A stretch of DNA of 64,000 nucleotides. Origin: Rhodovulum adriaticum (GTDB lineage: Bacteria > Pseudomonadota > Alphaproteobacteria > Rhodobacterales > Rhodobacteraceae). Where the stretch lies: assembly GCF_004345735.1 (NCBI RefSeq), contig NZ_SLXL01000005.1:62001-126000 (forward strand), read 5' to 3'. The notes under the pieces were generated by a model. It ran no database searches. It had not been told where the DNA came from and saw only the letters and a program-made list of their open reading frames with translations. Shown in pieces: positions 1-8,708 of the stretch. Positions within the stretch are counted from its first letter, which is position 1. Each line of letters starts with the position of its first letter. The position numbers and the translations under genes were made by a program.

Positions 1-223
1 TCAGCAGGTCGTCGAATTTGGCCGGGCTCAGGTAATCGGCCTCGACCCGCCGGACGGCGAAAACGACGCCCTCCTCGGCCTTCAGCCGGTTCTGGTCCAC
101 CCCCAGCCCGCGCACCCATTCGCTGCGCGCGCGTTCAATGAATTTCAGATAGTTGGCGTAATAGACGATACCGGCCAGGTCGGTGTCCTCGTAATAGACG
201 CGCATCTGGCAGCTATGGGTCAT
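1..223 (-). CDS. ybgC: YbgC-type acyl-CoA thioesterase, 3' end outside window
   Basis: This is the first 74 codons of a hotdog-fold acyl-CoA thioesterase; the gene runs off the left edge. The start of the protein carries the family signature VYYEDTDLAGIVYYANYLKF near residues 9-28, in which the Asp of the DTD segment is the catalytic residue of YbgC/4-hydroxybenzoyl-CoA thioesterases. ERARSEW follows, as in Escherichia coli YbgC. The family is about 130-140 residues, so roughly half is visible. The ATG overlaps the TGA of the upstream gene (ATGA), indicating translational coupling. YbgC is usually the first gene of the tol-pal locus, so tolQRAB-pal may follow to the left, but that is inference from other genomes. 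Confidence 0.9.
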   Translation of the reverse strand, partial: MTHSCQMRVYYEDTDLAGIVYYANYLKFIERARSEWVRGLGVDQNRLKAEEGVVFAVRRVEADYLSPAKFDDLL

Positions 224-846
224 TGCACCGCCCCCATTCGTGCCGCCAGCCGCAGCGCGTGGCTGGCATCCTCGGCCATCGCGGGCATCACCGGATCGTA
301 CCCCGCGCGGATCACCCCCGCGATTTCAGGGCGCAGGACCAGCGTGCCGTCAGGCGTGCGCGCCAGCGGCCCGCGGTCGGTGAATGCTGTATCCGACCAC
401 AGCAGGATGGTCTGCACCATCTGGTTCAGCGCGATGGTCTCTGCCGGCAGTGTCGACAATTCGTCATCCATCCGCACAAAGACGAAGGCCGCCTTGATCG
501 CGCCGCCCTCATCGAACCGAAAGAACCGATACTGGTTCGCGCCCGCCACCCGCAGGCGCGCCACCAGCGGGCCCAGATCGGGCACCAGCCTTTCCAGGTT
601 GGGCGTTTCCAGCAACTCGCCCCACTCGCGGAAGAAGAATACCATCAGGTTGGCGCCCAGTTCCGGGTCGGTCTCGGCCATCTTGTGGCCCGCCAGCGCG
701 ACCACGGCCTCGCACGCGCCCTTGACGGTGGCCAGCGTTTCCTCGGCCACGCCGAATACCACCGGCGCAATCGGCCGCCCCCAGCGCGCAAACAGATATC
801 TGCCGTCCCCGCGGGTAAACAGCGCCTCGACCGCCTGCGGTGTCAT
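220..846 (-). CDS. Conserved hypothetical protein upstream of ybgC
   Basis: A 208-residue protein with no signal peptide or membrane segment that I can see. I do not recognise a named domain. The composition is that of a soluble globular protein, with LVARLRVAGANQYRFFRFDEGG in the middle and a Met/Ala-rich C-terminal helix. The ATG at 846 is chosen because AAGGACAAGGG lies directly upstream; the open frame extends 18 codons further without a ribosome site. The stop overlaps the ybgC start, so the two are probably co-translated. Proteins of this size are commonly found beside ybgC in Rhodobacterales, but I cannot assign a function. Confidence 0.75.
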   Translation of the reverse strand: MTPQAVEALFTRGDGRYLFARWGRPIAPVVFGVAEETLATVKGACEAVVALAGHKMAETDPELGANLMVFFFREWGELLETPNLERLVPDLGPLVARLRVAGANQYRFFRFDEGGAIKAAFVFVRMDDELSTLPAETIALNQMVQTILLWSDTAFTDRGPLARTPDGTLVLRPEIAGVIRAGYDPVMPAMAEDASHALRLAARMGAVQ

Positions 847-853
847 CCCTTGT

Positions 854-876
854 CCTTCTTCTTGGTCCAAATACCC
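854..876 (+). repeat. Intergenic element copy 1 (TTCTTCTTGGTCCAAATACC)
   Basis: A 23-bp copy of an element found six times in this window. Here it sits in the 54-bp gap between the aldolase stop and the next minus-strand gene. Read in the direction of that gene its end becomes AAGAAGAAGG, 8 bases before the start codon, so it overlaps or supplies the purine-rich ribosome-binding region. Confidence 0.7.
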
Positions 877-900
877 AAATCCCGCACGGGCCACGGGCAC

Positions 901-1689
901 CTAGGCCGGATCGGCGCGCATACCGTCCAGCAGGTCCAGTGCCGCGCGGGTCAACAGCCCCGCATCGACGGCCAGCGCGACAAAGGCCGCGCCCAGTTCC
1001 GCGCAGCGCCGGGCATAGGCCGGGTCGGTCGCCAGGATGCCGCCGGGCACGCCGATTGCATTCAGCCGGGCAAAGGCCCCCTCGATGGCGGCAACGACCT
1101 CTGGATGGGCCATGTCGCCGGGATGGCCCAGGCTGGCCGCCAGGTCCGCCGGGCCGATGAACACGGCATCCACGCCCTCGACCCCGGCGATCTCTTCCAG
1201 CCGATCCAGCCCGTCGCGGGTTTCCACCTGCACGATCAGGCACAACTCGGCCTCGGCCCGGCCGATATAGTCGTCCACCAGCCCGAACCGGCTGGCCCGC
1301 GTCACACCGGCCACGCCCCGGATGCCGCGCGGCGGATAGCGCATCGCCTGCACCGCCGCGCGCGCCTCGTCCGCCGATTGCACGTAAGGCACCAGCAGGG
1401 TCTGCGCCCCCATGTCCAGCAACCGCTTGAACAGGACGGGATCGTTGATCGCGGGCCGCACCACGGGGGCGCAGCCGGGATAGCCGCCCATGGCCTGCAA
1501 CGCGGGCAGCACGTCGGTTGGTTCCAGCGGTCCGTGCTCGGTGTCGATCACCACCCAGTCATAGCCGCAGGCGGCCAGCGCCTCTGACACCACCGGCCCC
1601 GGAATCGCGTTCCAGATGCCCCATTGCAGCCGCCCCTCGGCCAGCCCGGCCTTGAAGCGGTTGACAGGCAGCGGCAGAGGCGCGGCCAT
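901..1689 (-). CDS. HpcH/HpaI-family aldolase
   Basis: A 262-residue class II pyruvate-type aldolase. Family members cleave or form 4-hydroxy-2-oxo acids (pyruvate plus an aldehyde) using a divalent metal. Visible signatures are VVIDTEHGPLEPTDV near residue 45 (catalytic His), LIVQVETRDGLDRLEEI near 150 (metal-binding Glu) and VFIGPADLAASLG near 175 (metal-binding Asp). The length matches HpaI/GarL/RhmA proteins (250-270). The exact substrate cannot be read from sequence. The gene starts 1 bp before the stop of the upstream TRAP binding-protein gene, so it belongs to that transporter operon. A 2-oxo-acid importer next to an enzyme that handles 2-oxo acids is a coherent pair, but that link is inference. 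Confidence 0.88.
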   Translation of the reverse strand: MAAPLPLPVNRFKAGLAEGRLQWGIWNAIPGPVVSEALAACGYDWVVIDTEHGPLEPTDVLPALQAMGGYPGCAPVVRPAINDPVLFKRLLDMGAQTLLVPYVQSADEARAAVQAMRYPPRGIRGVAGVTRASRFGLVDDYIGRAEAELCLIVQVETRDGLDRLEEIAGVEGVDAVFIGPADLAASLGHPGDMAHPEVVAAIEGAFARLNAIGVPGGILATDPAYARRCAELGAAFVALAVDAGLLTRAALDLLDGMRADPA

Positions 1690-1690
1690 A

Positions 1691-2755
1691 TCAGCCCCGC
1701 CCGGTCAGCAGCGGCGCCGTCATCGCCACGGCGTAATCGCGGGCCTGTGCCAGGGCCGGATCGTAGCTTTCACGCACGCGCGCCACATCCGGGTTCGCGG
1801 CGGCCAGGTCGTCCTGCACCTCGTCCCAGGCCGCGCGCAGACCGGCGATCACGTCCGCGGGGAAATTGCGGAACTCGACGCCCTGCGCCTTCAGCTCGAC
1901 CAGGGCCTTGGCGTTGAAGTGGTCGAACTGGGCCTGTGCCTCCAGCGCGGCGGTCAGCGCGGCGCTTTCGCAGATAGCTTGCAGATCGGCGGGCAGTTCG
2001 GCCCAGGCGTCGGCGTTGAACACCACGGCCAGCCCCGCCCCCGGTTCGTTGAAGGCAGGCAGGTAGCACAGGTTGGTGATCTTTTGCAGACCGAACGCCT
2101 GGTCCAGCATCGGCCCGACCCATTCAGCGGCATCAATGGCGCCCGATTGCAGCGCCTGGAAGATTTCCGGCGGGGGCATCAGCACCGCGTTCACGCCCAG
2201 CTTGCGGTAGATCTCGCCGCCCAGACCGGCGATGCGCATGTTCAGGCCCTGCAGGTCGGCCACCGACTCGATCGGTTTCTTGAACCAGCCGCCCGACTGG
2301 GTGTTGGAGTTGCCGGAATAGATCGGCTTCAGGTTCCGCTGGGCATAGATCTCGTCCCAGACCTCTTGCCCGCCGCCCCAACGCAGCCAAGCGTAATGCT
2401 CGTTCGAGGTCATGCCAAAGGGCACGCCGGTAAACCAGTGCAGCGCGGGGTTCTTGCCCGCCGCGTAATAGGTGGGGCCGTGCCCCACGGGCGCCTTGCC
2501 CTGCTGCACGGCATCCTCCACCCCGAAGGGCGGCACCAGTTCGCCCGCGCCGTAGACATCGAACGTCAGCCGCCCGTCCGACATCGCCGCAACCCGCGCG
2601 GCAAAGGTGGTCACGTTGGTCCCGACCCCCGGCGCCATCTTGGGAAAGGCGGTGGGCAGCTTCCACTTGATCTTGCCCTGCGCGATGGCAGGCGTGGCAA
2701 GCGCCCCGGCGGCGGTCACGCCCGCGCCGGTCTTGAGGAAGGTTCTGCGGTGCAT
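1691..2755 (-). CDS. TRAP transporter substrate-binding protein, TakP-like (DctP family)
   Basis: A 354-residue periplasmic binding protein. The N-terminus MHRRTFLKTGAG followed by a hydrophobic stretch and AIAQG is a twin-arginine (Tat) signal with a cleavage site near residue 26. The mature part resembles the 2-oxo-monocarboxylate binding protein TakP of Rhodobacter sphaeroides: GELVPPFGVEDAVQQG, NTQSGGWFKKPI, LNMRIAGLGGE and AAEWVGP, where the Glu of EWVGP and the Arg of the MRI segment are ligand and cation contacts in that family. I therefore expect a small 2-oxo acid rather than a C4-dicarboxylate. The start is set by the Tat signal; the frame is open 82 codons further upstream without meaning. 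It follows the membrane subunits after 23 bp. Confidence 0.9.
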   Translation of the reverse strand: MHRRTFLKTGAGVTAAGALATPAIAQGKIKWKLPTAFPKMAPGVGTNVTTFAARVAAMSDGRLTFDVYGAGELVPPFGVEDAVQQGKAPVGHGPTYYAAGKNPALHWFTGVPFGMTSNEHYAWLRWGGGQEVWDEIYAQRNLKPIYSGNSNTQSGGWFKKPIESVADLQGLNMRIAGLGGEIYRKLGVNAVLMPPPEIFQALQSGAIDAAEWVGPMLDQAFGLQKITNLCYLPAFNEPGAGLAVVFNADAWAELPADLQAICESAALTAALEAQAQFDHFNAKALVELKAQGVEFRNFPADVIAGLRAAWDEVQDDLAAANPDVARVRESYDPALAQARDYAVAMTAPLLTGRG

Positions 2756-2778
2756 TTCGGTCCCTTTCGTCTGGGGTC

Positions 2779-4320
2779 TCAGCGGAAAATCAGGTCGGGC
2801 AGCCATGTTGCCAGCCCCGGCACGGCGATCAGAACCCCAAGCGCCATCAACTGCAAGAGCACAAAGGGCAAGACGCCGCGATAGGTATCGACGGTCGAGA
2901 TGTCGCGCGGCGCGACAGAGCGGAAATAGAACAGCGCAAAGCCGAAGGGCGGCGTCAGGAAACTGGTTTGCAGGTTCATCGCGATCAGGATGGCGAACCA
3001 CACGGGCGAGATATCGGTGCCCAGGATCGGCGGCCCCAAAAGGGGCACGACGATATAGATGATCTCCACCGCCTCCAGGATGAAGCCCAGCACGAAGATC
3101 AGCGCCATCACCAGCGCGATGGCTGTCATGCCGCCCCCGGGCAGGCCTGCCATCAGATCCGCCACCATGCGGTCACCGCCAAAGCCGCGAAAGACCAGCG
3201 ACAACAGCGCAGCCGCCACGACGATGCCGAACACCATACCGGAAATGCGGATCGTTTCCTCCATCGCGCCGGGCAACAGGCCTGCGCGCCAGGTGCGCCA
3301 GCCGGCGGCCAGCGTGCCCAGCCCGATCAGCGCACCGGCGGCCAGTGCCACCGCGCCCGCTATGCTGCCCGCGCCCGCGCGGCCCAGCCCGGCCAGCCCG
3401 ATGGCAACCAGCACCAGCGCGGCCAGGGCACCGGCGGCAATCGCCCAGCGGCCCGTGCGCCCGCCCTCTGTGCCATAGCCCGCCAGAAACAGTGCCCCGA
3501 TGGCGCCCAGGCCTGCGGCCTCGGTCGTCGTGGCCACACCGGCCAGGATAGACCCCAGCACCGCCAGGATCAGCAGGATCGGCGGCAGAAAGGTAAACAC
3601 TACCTCGCCCATCGGCACGGGATCGCGCGGTGTGGGCACGGCGTTGTGGGCCGGTTTCAGACGGATCGCCAGATAGACAGCGTAAAGACCGACCAGCATC
3701 AGCCCCGGCACCAGCGCGCCTGCGAACAAATCGCCCACCGACACCGGGTCGGGCGCGAAATTACCGGCGGCCTGCTGCGCCTCAAGATACACATTGCCGA
3801 TCTGGTCGCCCAGCAGCACCAGGATGATAGAGGGCGGGATCACCTGCCCCAGCGTCCCGCTGGCACAGACCAGCCCGGCGGCCAGCCGCTTGTCCACGCC
3901 CGCCGCGCGCATGGCGGGCAGGCTAATCAGCACCAGCATCACCACGGTCGCCCCGATAATGCCGGTAGAGGCCGCAATCAGCGTGGAAAAGGCCAGCACG
4001 CTTAGCCCCATGCCGCGCGCCGATCCGCCGGTCAGGCGGCCCAGCACGCCCAGCATGCGTTCGGCCAGACGCGCGCGTTCCAGCAGCACGCCCATCAGCA
4101 CGAACAGCGGCACCGCCATCAGCAGGCGGTTGGACATCACCCCCCAGACCCGGCCGGGAAAGAAGTTCAGGAAATCCAGGTCGAACACGCCGACGCCCGC
4201 GCCGATCAGCGCGGTCAGCATCGGCACGCCCGCAATCGCCAGCATCGCCGGAATACCGCTGAGGATGCCCGCGAACAGCCCAACCAGCATCGCCAGCAGG
4301 AAACCGGCCTCGACCGTCAT
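2779..4320 (-). CDS. TRAP transporter large permease (DctM family)
   Basis: A 513-residue, strongly hydrophobic inner-membrane protein of the DctM family, the 12-TM sodium-coupled subunit of the TRAP importer. It begins with long hydrophobic helices (FLLAMLVGLFAGILSGIP) and holds typical conserved stretches such as ASTGIIGATVVML, CASGTLGQVIPPS and LTPPFGFALFYF. It is longer than the usual 425-450 residues because of an extra hydrophobic segment around residues 250-340, as in TakM-type permeases. The start codon overlaps the stop of the small permease (ATGA). Together with DctQ and DctP it forms a complete three-part uptake system. Confidence 0.92.
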   Translation of the reverse strand: MTVEAGFLLAMLVGLFAGILSGIPAMLAIAGVPMLTALIGAGVGVFDLDFLNFFPGRVWGVMSNRLLMAVPLFVLMGVLLERARLAERMLGVLGRLTGGSARGMGLSVLAFSTLIAASTGIIGATVVMLVLISLPAMRAAGVDKRLAAGLVCASGTLGQVIPPSIILVLLGDQIGNVYLEAQQAAGNFAPDPVSVGDLFAGALVPGLMLVGLYAVYLAIRLKPAHNAVPTPRDPVPMGEVVFTFLPPILLILAVLGSILAGVATTTEAAGLGAIGALFLAGYGTEGGRTGRWAIAAGALAALVLVAIGLAGLGRAGAGSIAGAVALAAGALIGLGTLAAGWRTWRAGLLPGAMEETIRISGMVFGIVVAAALLSLVFRGFGGDRMVADLMAGLPGGGMTAIALVMALIFVLGFILEAVEIIYIVVPLLGPPILGTDISPVWFAILIAMNLQTSFLTPPFGFALFYFRSVAPRDISTVDTYRGVLPFVLLQLMALGVLIAVPGLATWLPDLIFR

Positions 4321-4832
4321 GCGCTGTCCTTTCCGGGTGCGGGGCGCAGCACCTGCGCCAGCCCTTGCAGGATGGTCAGACCGGCGGCCACCGGCAGCGC
4401 GGTCTTGACCAGGTAAAGGCCACCCAGCCCCCCTGTTTCCACAGACCCTTCGCGGATCGACCAGCTATAGGCCAGATCGGGCCAGAACGCGCGGATCAAC
4501 AAGCCAAAGACCGGGATCAGAAAGATTACCAGCGCCACCGCATCGGCCCCGCGCAGATAGGCCTGCGGCAGGCGTTCGGAAATGACCTCGACCCGGACAT
4601 GGCCGCCACGGGCCAGCGTCACGGGAATGGACAGCGCCATCAGCGCGGCAAAGGCATAGGCGGCGGCGTCCTGCAATTCGATGAACCCGGTGCCAAAGCC
4701 GTAGCGCAGTACCACGATGGCCAGCACCGCGCCGGTCAGGAACAGACCGGCCACCACGCACAGCCCCAACGCCAGCCGGTCCAGCCAGCGGCAGAGGCCA
4801 AGATAGGCGGTTATGGCAGCAGATCGGCGCAT
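4317..4832 (-). CDS. TRAP transporter small permease (DctQ family)
   Basis: A 171-residue membrane protein with four predicted helices, including LALGLCVVAGLFLTGAVLAIVVL near residues 20-45 and the conserved GGHVRVEVISERLP loop of DctQ subunits. It partners the large permease, with which it overlaps by 4 bp. I chose the ATG at 4832; a GTG at 4850 in the same frame would add six residues, and neither has a strong ribosome site. A 49-bp gap separates it from the upstream dehydrogenase, so the transporter may be transcribed together with it. Confidence 0.85.
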   Translation of the reverse strand: MRRSAAITAYLGLCRWLDRLALGLCVVAGLFLTGAVLAIVVLRYGFGTGFIELQDAAAYAFAALMALSIPVTLARGGHVRVEVISERLPQAYLRGADAVALVIFLIPVFGLLIRAFWPDLAYSWSIREGSVETGGLGGLYLVKTALPVAAGLTILQGLAQVLRPAPGKDSA

Positions 4833-4881
4833 CTGCGGGGGAAGTGCCACAGCACCGCGCGGGCCGCAATCGGCGTTTCGG

Positions 4882-5616
4882 TCACCCCCGGCCGATATAG
4901 GGCATGGTTGTGGCCATCACCGTCATGAATTGCACGTTGGCCTCAAGCGGTAGGCTGGCCATGTGCAGGACGGAGCGCGCGGCATCCTCTACCGCCATGG
5001 TGGGCTGCACCGGCTGGCCGCTGGCACGGGCGCGCTGGTTCAGATCCTCGACGATCGGGGTGCGGGCGTTGCCGATGTCGATCTGGCCGCAGGCGATGCC
5101 ATGGGGGCGCCCGTCCAGCGACAGCGATTTGGTCAGCCCAGTGATCGCGTGTTTCGTGGTGGTATAGCAGACCGAGCCGGGCCGCGGCGTGTGCGCGGAA
5201 ATCGAGCCGTTGTTGATGATCCGCCCGCCCTGCGGGGTCTGCGCGCGCATCCGGGCGAACGCGGCGCGGGCACACAGGAACATGCCGTTCAGGTTCACCG
5301 CCAGCACCTGCGCCCAATCGTCCAGCGCGACCTCATCAATCGGGGCAGAGGGACCGAACAGCCCCGCATTGTTGAACAGCACGTCCAGCCGCCCGGCCCA
5401 TTCCGTGAAACGGTCGAATGCCGCCTCCACCGCCTGCGGATCGGTTACGTCGGCGGGCAGCGCCAGCGCGCCGTCATGCCCTGCCGCGATGTCCGCCAGC
5501 ACCTCGGCGCGGCGGGCCAACAGGCCCACGCGCCAGCCCTGGGCCAGGAACATCTCGGCACAGGCCCGCCCGATGCCGCTGCTGGCGCCGGTAATCAGGA
5601 TGGACTGTCCGCTCAT
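4882..5616 (-). CDS. Short-chain dehydrogenase/reductase (SDR family)
   Basis: A 244-residue classical SDR. The Rossmann nucleotide site TGASSGIG is at residues 9-16, NNAG at 82-85, and the catalytic Tyr-x3-Lys is Y151-K155 (YTTTK) with a Ser about ten residues earlier (NNGSIS). Basic residues after the second strand (LLARR) favour NADP(H). The substrate cannot be deduced; neighbouring TRAP and aldolase genes suggest a hydroxy or oxo acid. The start is the ATG with the Rossmann motif immediately after it, overlapping the TGA of the upstream helicase gene by 4 bp; 52 more open codons upstream lie inside that gene and are ignored. Confidence 0.85.
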   Translation of the reverse strand: MSGQSILITGASSGIGRACAEMFLAQGWRVGLLARRAEVLADIAAGHDGALALPADVTDPQAVEAAFDRFTEWAGRLDVLFNNAGLFGPSAPIDEVALDDWAQVLAVNLNGMFLCARAAFARMRAQTPQGGRIINNGSISAHTPRPGSVCYTTTKHAITGLTKSLSLDGRPHGIACGQIDIGNARTPIVEDLNQRARASGQPVQPTMAVEDAARSVLHMASLPLEANVQFMTVMATTMPYIGRG

Positions 5617-7145
5617 GGCGCTGGCTCCTCTGCACTCAGGGTCAGGGGCGCGGCGGGTGCGGCCAGATCGCCCGTGGACAGCGGCTGTTTCGGCCGGGCC
5701 AGCGCGTAGCGGGTGACCCAGATCAGCCGGTGTTCGGCCCGGGTGATCGCGACATAAGCCAGCCGTTTCCACAGCGGTTGCCCGGCCTCCACCCGGCCCA
5801 TTCGCGCGGCGGAGTACAGGTCAGGGGCAAAGACCTGGACCGTGTCCCATTGCGACCCCTGCGCCTTGTGAATGGTCACCGCCGCGCCATGCAGGAAGGT
5901 GGCCCCCATATGCGCGGCAAACGGGATGAAGGGTTCCTCTTCCTCGGGCAGTTCGATCTTGACGATCGAGGCGGCCGAAAGCTGCGGCTCTTCGGCCCCG
6001 ATGACGTGCAGGCGGGAAAAGCCGGGCTTGCGGCCGGGGCCAAGGTAAATCACCTGCGCCCCCTTGATCAGGCCGCGCGCCTCAAGGTCCAGCCGTTTCT
6101 TGCGATGTTTCAGCGGCAGTTCGATCCCGTCGCAAATCAACGGCTCGCCCGGCAGCAGGTCGTCGGCGGGGGCGCTATGGGCGGCGCGAAAGGCATGGAT
6201 CAGCCGGATTCGCGTCGCGTTACGCCAGACCAGCACGGGGGAACGCGCCATCAGGTCGGAATCGACCCGGCGGCCGATCTGAACCCGATCGTCCTGCGCA
6301 GCCTTTTGTTCGATCAGCCGCTCGAAATCCTCGAACCCTAGGTCGGGGTCGGCCAACGCGTGGGCCAGGTCCAGGATCGGGTTATCGTCGGCCTGCCGGT
6401 GGATGCGGTGCAGGTGCATCACCTGATCGGCATCCAGCCCGTCGAACACCATCTTGCCGGACTGTTTCACCGGCGCCAGCTGCGCGGGATCGCCGAACAG
6501 GACCAGGGTCGAGAAGATGTCCTGCAAATCCTCGAACTGGCGTTCGTCCAGCATCGACGCCTCGTCCACGAAACCGATATCCAGCGGATCCTCGCGCCGG
6601 GTCCAGCCCAGGATGAAATCGCTGCCCCGCAGCCCCGCGGCGGCCAACGCACCGGGAACCGAGTTGTTGCTCTGGTAAAAGGCATGGGCGCGGTCCAGCG
6701 CCTCTTCGGTCAGCCCCTCGATTTCCGGGCGGTCGCCCTCGCCCGTCAGCCACTGGGCGATCTTTTCGTATTCGGGATCGTAGACAGGGGTATAGATGAT
6801 GCGGTGGATCGTGGTCGCTGGCACGCCGCGTTGCCGCAAAACGCTGGCCGCCTTGTTGGTCGGGGCCAGGATCGCCAGGGTCCGCCGGTCGCGCCCGCGC
6901 CGCCCCTCGTAATCGCCCGACACGGTCTTGACCCCGACCTCGCCCAGCGCCTTGACCAGTTCGGCCAGCAGCATCGTCTTGCCGGACCCTGCCTTGCCGG
7001 TCACGGCCAAGAGGCCCGCCTTGCCCTCTACGCGTGGGGTCAGGCGGGCGTTCAACAGGTCGACGCCCATGCCGCGCAGCAGGTCTGCCACGCGGTCATG
7101 GGCCTGGGCCTGGTCATCAGAAAATGTCAGCGCGGGCAGGGTCAT
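5613..7145 (-). CDS. RecD-like SF1 DNA helicase / ATP-dependent exonuclease-type protein
   Basis: A 510-residue superfamily 1 helicase resembling the RecD/Dda group. Walker A is GKAGSGKT at residues 50-57, Walker B is FVDEASMLD near 195-203, a QLAPV motif III follows, and the C-terminal UvrD-like motifs [13 protein letters not shown] and [15 protein letters not shown] are present. It lacks the N-terminal region of RecD2 and no recB/recC lie nearby, so it is a stand-alone helicase of the short AAA_30 plus UvrD_C_2 architecture common in alphaproteobacteria. It starts 38 bp downstream of the ccr stop on the same strand and overlaps the SDR gene; it could be read from the ccr promoter or an internal one. 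Confidence 0.85.
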   Translation of the reverse strand: MTLPALTFSDDQAQAHDRVADLLRGMGVDLLNARLTPRVEGKAGLLAVTGKAGSGKTMLLAELVKALGEVGVKTVSGDYEGRRGRDRRTLAILAPTNKAASVLRQRGVPATTIHRIIYTPVYDPEYEKIAQWLTGEGDRPEIEGLTEEALDRAHAFYQSNNSVPGALAAAGLRGSDFILGWTRREDPLDIGFVDEASMLDERQFEDLQDIFSTLVLFGDPAQLAPVKQSGKMVFDGLDADQVMHLHRIHRQADDNPILDLAHALADPDLGFEDFERLIEQKAAQDDRVQIGRRVDSDLMARSPVLVWRNATRIRLIHAFRAAHSAPADDLLPGEPLICDGIELPLKHRKKRLDLEARGLIKGAQVIYLGPGRKPGFSRLHVIGAEEPQLSAASIVKIELPEEEEPFIPFAAHMGATFLHGAAVTIHKAQGSQWDTVQVFAPDLYSAARMGRVEAGQPLWKRLAYVAITRAEHRLIWVTRYALARPKQPLSTGDLAAPAAPLTLSAEEPAP

Positions 7146-7183
7146 GGGCGGACCCTACCGCCCCGCCCCGCGCTGCACCAGCC

Positions 7184-8476
7184 TTAGACGGTCGGGCCGG
7201 CCTCCAGCACGTCCTCGAACGTGCGCAGCCCGGTGCGCGGCGCCTGCACCAGAACGGCCATGTTGCCCGGCTTGTGCTCGTTGCGCAGCATCTTCAGGTG
7301 GGCCTGGGGGATTTCCGCCCAGGGGAAGACCTCGGACATGCAGGGATCAAGGCGCCGCTGGCACATCAGCCGGTTGGCGGCGGCGGCCTGTTTCAGGTGG
7401 GCAAAGTGGCTGCCCTGCACGCGCTTTTGGTGCATCCAGACATAGCGCGCATCCATCGTCAGGTTGAACCCGCTGGTGCCCGCACAGATCACCACCATGC
7501 CGCCGCGTTTCACCACAAAGGTCGAAACTGGGAACGTCGCCTCGCCGGGGTGTTCGAACACCATGTCGACATTGTTGCCCTTGCCGGTGATGTCCCAGAT
7601 CGCCTTGCCGAACTTGCGCGCCTCGGTGAACCATTCCTTGTATTCGGGCGTGTTGACCTTGGGCAGTTGCCCCCAGCACTTGAAATCCTTGCGGTTGATC
7701 ACGCCCTTGGCGCCCAGGTCCATGACGAAATCGCGCTTGGTTTCATCCGAGATCACGCCGATGGCGTTCGCACCGGCGGTGTTGATCAGCTGGATCGCGA
7801 ACGAGCCCAGACCGCCCGACGCACCCCAGACCAGCACGTTCTGGCCCGGCTTCAGCTCATGCGGGTGGTGGCCGAAAAGCATGCGATAGGCGGTGGCCAG
7901 CGTCAGCGTGTAGCAGGCCGCTTCCTCCCAGCTCAGGTGCTTGGGGCGGGGCAGCAATTGCTGCGCCTGCACGCGGGTGAACTGCGCAAACGACCCGTCC
8001 GGGGTTTCATAGCCCCAGATCCGCTGGCTGGGGCTGAACATCGGATCGCCGCCGTTGCATTCCTCGTCGTCACCGTCATCCTGGTTGCAGTGGATCACGA
8101 CCTCGTCGCCCACCTTCCAGTTCTTCACGGCCGAACCGACCTTCCAGATGATGCCCGACGCATCCGAACCGGCAATGTGATAGGGCGCGCCATGCCCGTC
8201 GAAAGGCGACACAGGGATGCCCAGGCCGGCCCAGATGCCGTTATAGTTCACGCCTGCGGCCATCACGAGGACCAGCACTTCGTGGCTGTCGATCTCGGGG
8301 GTTTCCACGACCTCGACCTGGAAGGACTTGTCCGGCTCGCCATGGCGTTCGCGCCGGATGGCCCAAGCGTACATCTTGGACGGCACATAGCCCATAGGGG
8401 GCATCTCGCCGATTTCGTACAGGTCCTTTTCGGGCGCCTCGTAGGGGACGACGGACGGGTTGGTGTCGAGTGCCAT
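7184..8476 (-). CDS. ccr: Crotonyl-CoA carboxylase/reductase
   Basis: A 430-residue MDR-superfamily enzyme that reductively carboxylates crotonyl-CoA with NADPH and CO2 to (2S)-ethylmalonyl-CoA, the committing step of the ethylmalonyl-CoA pathway for acetyl-CoA assimilation. Family hallmarks are YVPSKMYAWAIRRERHGEP at the N-terminus, GVNYNGIWAGLGIPVSPFDGHG, HCNQDDGDDEECNGGDPMFS, a VWGASGGLGSFAIQL Rossmann motif, and MVFEHPGEATFPVSTFV with GSHFAHLKQA in the C-terminal half; the Glu and His of these last two are in the CO2-binding region known from other Ccr enzymes. A clear AAGGAGG ribosome site precedes the ATG. It diverges from ecm, the next but one enzyme of the same pathway. Confidence 0.98.
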   Translation of the reverse strand: MALDTNPSVVPYEAPEKDLYEIGEMPPMGYVPSKMYAWAIRRERHGEPDKSFQVEVVETPEIDSHEVLVLVMAAGVNYNGIWAGLGIPVSPFDGHGAPYHIAGSDASGIIWKVGSAVKNWKVGDEVVIHCNQDDGDDEECNGGDPMFSPSQRIWGYETPDGSFAQFTRVQAQQLLPRPKHLSWEEAACYTLTLATAYRMLFGHHPHELKPGQNVLVWGASGGLGSFAIQLINTAGANAIGVISDETKRDFVMDLGAKGVINRKDFKCWGQLPKVNTPEYKEWFTEARKFGKAIWDITGKGNNVDMVFEHPGEATFPVSTFVVKRGGMVVICAGTSGFNLTMDARYVWMHQKRVQGSHFAHLKQAAAANRLMCQRRLDPCMSEVFPWAEIPQAHLKMLRNEHKPGNMAVLVQAPRTGLRTFEDVLEAGPTV

Positions 8477-8708
8477 CGGGGCCTCCTTGCTGGTTATTCG
8501 GTTCGCCGCAGCGCAGAATCGCGCGGTGGTTCCCCGTCAGATAGAATTCCACGCGCAACTTTGCAACGCATTTTGGGGTCTGATTGGTAATTTTATGACC
8601 CTTACGTTGCAACCCGTGCCGCGACGCAGCGAATTGACATCGACATGATATTTTCATTATGACGCCTGAAGCGAAATTTTATTGCCACCCCGAATCCCGA
8701 GGCGTGCC
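8477..8708. promoter_or_regulatory. Divergent ccr/ecm control region with TTGCAA sites
   Basis: The 232-bp gap between ccr and ecm is A+T-richer than its surroundings. It holds TTTGCAAC at 8560-8567 and the perfect palindrome GTTGCAAC at 8606-8613, 46 bp centre to centre. A TTGACA hexamer at 8634-8639 followed after 17 bp by TTATGA (8657-8662) is a plausible ecm promoter, which puts the palindrome 20 bp upstream of its -35, an activator position. On the ccr side TTGCAA (inside the first site) and TATCTG are spaced 17 bp. RamB/ScfR-type regulators of short-chain acyl-CoA metabolism are known to bind TTTGC-type sites; assigning one here is inference. Confidence 0.55.
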
